Source of the DNA: Galeopsis tetrahit
Lineage: Eukaryota; Streptophyta; Magnoliopsida; Lamiales; Lamiaceae
Assembly: GCA_963675135.1 (NCBI GenBank)
Contig: OY776133.1
Span: 33,315,994-33,379,993 of the forward strand
DNA: 64,000 bases
Reading direction: 5' to 3'
Part shown: one piece after another, positions 59,102-64,000 of the stretch
Layout of the letters: every line of letters begins with the position of its first letter
How positions within the stretch are numbered: position 1 is the first letter of the stretch
The notes under the pieces: generated by a model
Told to the model about the DNA's origin: nothing
Database searches by the model: none
What the model saw: only the letters and a program-made list of their open reading frames with translations
Program-made: the position numbers and the translations under genes

Positions 59102-59768
59102 CACATTCATATACAAAAAAAGGTTAAGCTTGAAAATTGTGTATACTGTTTAAGAGATCTCAATTCCTAAAGAATTGCAAACCTTATTCTAGAATTCTCC
59201 AGTGGGTTTAAGTTTCTGGAGTCAGATTATGGAGGTATAATTGTGCATTTGAGTTTGTAGATGGATGTGTAATCACCTGTTTCCATGCATACAAAGGGTT
59301 ATTTTGAGATGTTCATAGGTTTTTTTGGTCTTATATATCTCGACTTTTGTGGTTTATTCGGTTAAGTTTATGGTACCGTAGTGGGTTTCAGTCCATAAAG
59401 ATTTGAAAACTTTCTCTGTATCAGAAATTGCTGCAGATTGGATTGTCTATTATGTTGTAGACCGAATGCTTATTAGGGATTCATCATCCCTCTGTTCTTA
59501 TCTTTAATTGATAAAGTTTTATCTGTTTTTTATTTGGTGGAAAATTATATGATCATGCTTCAGACATTTCATGTACTTCCATGTCAATTTATGTTAGAAA
59601 TACTTCAGGACCCCTTAGGCACTTTTCACTGGTTCGTGTGTGTTTCTTTAAATACGACAAGTTAGCCAATCACTAACTTAATTAACGTTTTTAAATTTGC
59701 TTGACCTTTATTGTGTCTTGGGTTTATGTATTTTTCTGTTGAATAATCTTGTACGCCTGTTTTCCCAG

Positions 59769-60013
59769 GGAACAACTGTTGTGGACAACTTGCTAAGCAG
59801 TGATGATATTCATTACATGCTTGGTGCTTTGAGGACTCTTGGGTTGGATGTGGAAGAAGACAAACCTAATCAACGCGCAGTTGTGGGAGACTGTGGTGGT
59901 CAATTTCCAATCTCTAAAGAAGCCAATGGTGAAATTCAACTTTTCTTAGGAAATGCAGGAACAGCCATGCGCCCATTGACTGCTGCAGTTGTCGCTGCTG
60001 GTGGAAATGCAAG
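59769..60013 (+). pseudogene. Captured exon 2 of EPSP synthase
   Basis: A 245-bp exon with intact AG and GT borders reads GTTVVDNLLSSDDIHYMLGA, then LRTLGLDVEEDKPNQRAVV and EIQLFLGNAGTAMRPLTAAV. This is 5-enolpyruvylshikimate-3-phosphate synthase of the shikimate pathway, including the GNAGTAMRP active-site loop that is the glyphosate target, with wild-type Thr and Pro. Exon 1 and exons 3 onward are absent within the window, and an LTR retrotransposon starts 760 bp downstream. It is therefore a gene fragment, not a working gene. Confidence 0.88.
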
Positions 60014-60256
60014 GTATGCCATTAGTCTTTTCGTGATATTCTTTCCCATTTTTTGCCCGATCGTAAAACTTTTTATACAGTTCTCTTCTCTTTAAGCTCA
60101 AAGTTAGACCGTTATCTTGAACTTAATCTTATGAGATTAAATAATGTTCACTGGTCTATTTGCATTGTATTTGCAGCTTAATTTATATATGCAAGTGTAA
60201 ATCATCACTCTGTTTTATTGGAATTTGAAATTGACAGAATATTTTTCATTTTGCAG

Positions 60257-60351
60257 AGAAATTGAAACATTTATTTGTTCTCAAGAATCTATTAGCTGCA
60301 TTGGATAATCAGAGTGTGGAGTCCATGGACAAAGAAGATGAATATAGTTGA
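60257..60351 (+). pseudogene. Terminal-exon-like fragment of an unknown gene
   Basis: After a good acceptor (TTTTGCAG at 60256) the frame reads KLKHLFVLKNLLAALDNQSV, then ESMDKEDEYS and a stop. It looks like the C-terminal exon of some protein but I cannot name it. Joined directly to the EPSPS exon its frame would differ, so the two do not make one protein. Confidence 0.35.
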
Positions 60352-60770
60352 ACAAATTTTTTGAAATCTGTAATTGAAAGTTAGTAGCAAGAAACTATAG
60401 ATACAGAGAATTTTCCAGAATTGGATGCCTGTTACATTTTCAAGTTACATACTAAACTGTATTTCTTTTTGTAGTATGTACTTGCTGGAAATTCATCAAA
60501 ATTGAAACGACCTTTATTTTTATTCACATGTTGTTTGGTTTACAATCAACTTTTCCAGCTTGAATTTCGATAGACTGATTATTCAATTGCTATTCGCAGT
60601 GCATCTGAAAGGTGCATATACTACTCCTACAACTTCATATCAAAATGAACTTTCCATATGAAACATGGATACCGATGTAGGCATATGAAATCCCTACATC
60701 ACAACAAACCGCTGTTTGAATATGTCATTTACAAATGTGCACATCTATTTTGCATATTGATATGCATGTC
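60352..60770. other. Spacer, nothing recognised
   Basis: No ORF or repeat boundary is supported. It may hold the end of whatever element carried the captured exons. Confidence 0.4.
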
Positions 60771-62176
60771 TGTTGGTCCCAAAAGGAGTGTGACACGTGT
60801 ATGGGGGGGGGGGAGGGGAATACACGTGTGTGTGTTTTTCAAAAAAACTTTTGCAAGTAATCAACACAAATAATCAGAGTCAAGTAAGTTACACAGTGTG
60901 TCAAGTCCTATGAAAATACTAACAGTAGATTCTAAGAATTCTTAACAGTATGCAACTTGTATGCGGAATAAATGATAGGCCCTTTTATACTCCTTAATTA
61001 ATATGCACTTAGATACTAAGTTATCAAATAGCAAATAGCAGTTATAACAACACAAAGGCTAAAGCAATAAGATAAATGCAGTAAGTAAGAACACAAGATG
61101 TATAGTGGTTCGGAGACTAAACTGCTCCTACGTCCACTCTCCTAATTTAATAGGATAATTCCTTAATCACTTTGGAATTAGCTTGTTTTTACAGTGCCAA
61201 GGTGCACTCTACTTCTTCTCCTTCTCTTCTCTTGATTTCTTACAACCTTCTCTCGTTGCAATACTCTCAATCTCTACTACGAACTCAACAATACTCTCAA
61301 TCTATCTCTCAAGGTGAAAGTAGGGTTTTGTTCTAGTACCAACTAATTGTGTGATATCCTTTACAATTTAAGAACGAATATAAAGGATAGGATATCACTG
61401 TCTAGGCTTTGGATAATCAACAATAAGCTTGCCTAGTGGAGACTAAAGGTAACACTCACAAATGAATATGCTTAAAAGCTTTTTAATCTCTCGAGTGTTT
61501 TGAATGCTTTCAATTGCTATAGAATGTATATGGCTTGTGTCTTGATGTATGTCCCATTCGTTTCTCTTGAAATGATTCAAGATGTGGCCTATTTATAGAT
61601 GAAGCAAACTATCCGTTGGTGGAGATAGCAAACTTATCCATAAATTTGAACTTTCAAATTGTTCAGGGGCCTGCAAGTAAATAGTACATGTATTCACGTT
61701 CATTCTGCAATTTGCATTCCAATATCAGAGTTTGTTATGCGCAGTGACAGGTGGCTCTCATTCCTTGGCTAATTTGGAATAATTCTGTCCTTCCCGCTAA
61801 CGGCCTTGTACTGGGTAAAGTGCCTAGTCATTCCTTGTCTTTGTCCATAAGTATGCCAAGTCCAAAGTATATGAATATCCAAATTCATCATACTTGACTT
61901 TTGTCGTCCAGCATACTTGTCTTCATGAATCCTTGTCACTTTCTTCATAACACTTCAGCTCCTTGTCTTCAATGATACTTGTCTTTTCTGCTTTGTGCTT
62001 TCAGGTCATAGATTCAAAGAATAATCTATCTAAAAATTAAAGCTCCCTAACATATATGAGCTTTTCTAACCTGAAAATCTAGACTTGGCAAATCATCATA
62101 CTTGGGGTTTTACTTAGGGTTTTGGTATCTAATCAAAATCAAATTTTCTTTTATTAATATAAACCATATCCCAACA
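60771..62176 (-). repeat. Long terminal repeat (1.4 kb) of a retrotransposon on the minus strand
   Basis: Read on the minus strand the LTR starts TGTTGGGATATGG at 62176 and ends GGGACCAACA at 60771 (TGTTGG...CCAACA). A promoter-like CTATAAATAGG lies near 61590. It is followed upstream (62177-62190) by the purine tract AAAAAGGGGGAAAT. A related truncated LTR is at 50370-51550. It is the 3' LTR of an element extending past the right edge. Confidence 0.85.
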
Positions 62177-62190
62177 ATTTCCCCCTTTTT
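62177..62190 (-). other. Polypurine tract next to the 3' LTR
   Basis: AAAAAGGGGGAAAT on the minus strand, immediately before TGTTGGGATATGG, preceded by GGCATCATC as in many plant Copia elements. Confidence 0.8.
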
Positions 62191-62622
62191 GATGATGCCA
62201 AAACCTACTTACTTCAAAAGATCCATAGGGATTTCTTTTTCAGTAGATTTGACAAAAACAGGACAACTAGCATGTATATTCTATACTTAGAGAATTTCAC
62301 AGAATAAATTCAGATAATTAACCTAAAAAGGGTTAAGTTCTCTGAGTTCTATAAAACTTGATCTAAGCAAGAATCAATTTAAAATCATTTTGCTAGAGCC
62401 TATTTTCAGACAAATAACACAAGTATAAAGACTCAAAAATTGTTGTCCAGTGCATATGATAGATAATCATCATCAGAAATAAGATAGCACAGTAGTAAGA
62501 GCAGAAAGTTGTAAGTTCTAGCTCTTAAGGAGCAACAATTTTCTGGGAATAAAAATAAACATAGATTAAAAAAGTTCATGATTGTTCGAGATTAAATCTT
62601 GACTTGACCTTCAGCAACTTCA
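62191..62622. other. Non-coding interval between retroelement ORF and LTR
   Basis: About 430 bp without an ORF; 3' untranslated part of the retroelement. Confidence 0.6.
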
Positions 62623-64000
62623 TCACTTGGCTGCATCTGACTTCTTCTTCAGGAAAGATGGGAGTTCCTTGAACTGTGGAGTTAACCCATACGATGCAAA
62701 GTGCCTATTCTTCAAGGCCATGACCTCCTCATTCTTCCCAATCAAATCTTCATCCTTGACAAGTTGCACAAACTCATCAGTAATTGCTTTCCTATCAATG
62801 CTTTTACCATCAGTCTTCATTGGTGGAGTCCATAAAATCTGTTCAGGAGCTTTGACAATCACTTTCTCCTTTTGAGCAGCTCCAAGAATCTTCGTGTATA
62901 GTTCTGGATAATTCTCCATCATAAAACCTTCATAAAGACCATCAATGTCTTCAAAGTCTCCCCATCTCTTCACAACAAAGAAGAGATGATCCCATACTCG
63001 ATTGGCTTCATCCCAAGCACCATTGAGTTCAGTAGGAACCCAGCTGTCAGTATGAGGGATCCTTTTCAAGGTTTCAGACTTCCTCTTGGCTCTATTTTCC
63101 ATCATCAAAGCATAAGAACTCTTGTAAGACTTAGAATTTCCTGGATTGAAGTCTTTGTGCCTCTTCAACCTGCACTCTTCAGCATCTATGAACATCTTGG
63201 TTCTTTCTTCAATAACAAGCTTCCTTACTCCTTTTCTGGTTTCTGCATCTTGTCCAGCTCCTTCTGCAAAGATGTTTGCAACTTCTTCAAACACATGAGC
63301 TTTGTCTTTCACAAGATCAGCAGTAGTAACTTCAGGAGAAGCTCTTCTAACAGGTAGCTTATCTTCTCTTCTAACCAAGATTGAAATTTCCATCTCTTCA
63401 TCATCATCTGGTTCACTTGACTTGTACTTCTTGCTTTTCTCTTGGTAAGAGATATCTGCAAGTTTCTTTCTCTTCAAATTTGGTTTCCTTATCCTTCCAC
63501 TTCTAGTTTTGGGACAGTCCTCTTCTTCTGTCACATTAGTAATTTCCAAAACTTGTGCTTTCTCCTTTCCCTTGCTACCTTCCCCCTTACTCTTCTCACC
63601 CTTCTTCAATAGATCTTCCCCCTTCTTTTCACTTTCCCCCTTTTTGGCATCATCACATGCCTCAAGGTTGGTGGGGTCAGCAGGGTTGGCATCAATCTTA
63701 GCCATAGTAAGTGAGAGCTCTTGTTGGTAGGTGTCCATTCTTTTCATCTGGACAGAAATGGGGTCAACATGATTCAATAGAAATGCAGAAATGGTGGAAC
63801 TTACAGACTCTTCCACTTGCTTCTTCACAGCTTGATCAACTTGGTTCCTCATCATCTTGATTATGCCTTCCAAGTTGTCTTTGAATAAATCAGAAGCAGC
63901 ATTCAGTGAACTCTTGATGGTTTCTTTGATCAGTTGATCTCTTTGACTCTGCATGGACTGAGTCAGCTTTTCAATGTCCTTTGACAGCATCTGGGAAATC
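62623..64000 (-). CDS. Unidentified charged coiled-coil ORF of the LTR retrotransposon (partial)
   Basis: An ORF of at least 455 codons ends at 62623 and stays open to the window edge, so the true start is outside. It is rich in Lys, Glu and Asp, with coiled-coil segments at the start (IEKLTQSMQSQRDQL, MRNQVDQAVKKQVEES) and a basic cluster (KTRSGRIRKPNLKRKKLAD) that looks like a nuclear signal. The C-terminal half is better folded in composition (NRVWDHLFFVVKRWGDFEDI, YGLTPQFKELPSFLKKK). I find no protease, integrase, reverse transcriptase or RNase H motif. It lies just inside the 3' LTR, where some plant Copia groups carry an extra ORF of unknown role. It could also be the end of a larger polyprotein. 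Confidence 0.55.
   Translation of the reverse strand, partial: ISQMLSKDIEKLTQSMQSQRDQLIKETIKSSLNAASDLFKDNLEGIIKMMRNQVDQAVKKQVEESVSSTISAFLLNHVDPISVQMKRMDTYQQELSLTMAKIDANPADPTNLEACDDAKKGESEKKGEDLLKKGEKSKGEGSKGKEKAQVLEITNVTEEEDCPKTRSGRIRKPNLKRKKLADISYQEKSKKYKSSEPDDDEEMEISILVRREDKLPVRRASPEVTTADLVKDKAHVFEEVANIFAEGAGQDAETRKGVRKLVIEERTKMFIDAEECRLKRHKDFNPGNSKSYKSSYALMMENRAKRKSETLKRIPHTDSWVPTELNGAWDEANRVWDHLFFVVKRWGDFEDIDGLYEGFMMENYPELYTKILGAAQKEKVIVKAPEQILWTPPMKTDGKSIDRKAITDEFVQLVKDEDLIGKNEEVMALKNRHFASYGLTPQFKELPSFLKKKSDAAK

Noticed and set aside
59697..60095. Functional EPSP synthase gene
   Set aside because: Only the 245-bp exon 2 is present; exon 1 is absent upstream, and no exon 3 occurs before the LTR at 60771.
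58300..60770. Matching terminal inverted repeats around the captured exons
   Set aside because: I looked for an inverted partner of CCTAATAAGGTCACTTTT and nearby phrases at the right side and found none.

Overview
This is a stretch of plant nuclear DNA from a eudicot; an asterid such as a member of the Lamiales is possible but only a guess. The evidence is intron-bearing genes with GT/AG junctions, an AT-rich background full of small TIR elements, and plant-only families: plant mobile domain, MULE and hAT transposases, a Copia element with a Met-tRNA primer site, and plant snRNA-type promoter motifs. I see one apparently intact ordinary gene, a four-exon polygalacturonase on the minus strand at 4903-6954. 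Nearly everything else is transposable-element DNA, much of it nested, so the window reads as a record of insertions.

Layout. Positions 1-3040 are AT-rich spacer. At 3335-4475 there is a 1.1 kb TIR element with an 8-bp target duplication. The polygalacturonase follows. The centrepiece is a Mutator-like element at 7926-35246 (27.3 kb, 44-bp TIRs, perfect 9-bp target duplication). Without its nested insertions its core is about 8.4 kb. That core carries a plant-mobile-domain gene (+), a FAR1/MURA-type DDE transposase (-, one frameshift) and an OTU cysteine protease (-), which may be the C-terminal exons of the transposase gene. A short motif, TTCGAACAT, forms arrays near both ends and in the middle. 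A 9.0 kb CACTA element sits inside exon 3 of the mobile-domain gene and itself holds a hAT MITE. A small hAT-type element sits between the OTU exon and the transposase, and it was split in turn by a second 9.1 kb CACTA element holding a hAT MITE, a tRNA-derived SINE and a Stowaway MITE.

At 35370-40831 lies a hAT element with a multiply frameshifted transposase and an inner element carrying a broken piece of a sugar-transporter gene. At 40920-48407 lies a Copia retrotransposon with 5-bp target duplication. Its reverse-transcriptase segment is inverted relative to its RNase H, and it contains a third CACTA element (41544-46776). That CACTA contains a hAT-like element (41957-43317) filled with about eight tandem copies of the plant snRNA promoter signal (USE plus TATA).

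From 48408 to the end are LTR remnants, a MITE with about 200-bp inverted arms, a truncated second hAT, a GRF zinc-finger gene fragment and a tandem-repeat block. Next comes a patch (58300-60700) where exons of unrelated host genes, 2-hydroxyacyl-CoA lyase and EPSP synthase, lie next to each other in opposite orientations. The window ends in the 3' part of a large LTR retrotransposon (LTR 60771-62176, ORF 62623-63990 running off the edge).

The most interesting signals are the MULE that couples a mobile-domain gene, an OTU protease and a DDE transposase; the USE/TATA promoter array inside a hAT-like element; E2F-like sites between divergent leaders in two CACTA elements; and the chimeric captured exons.
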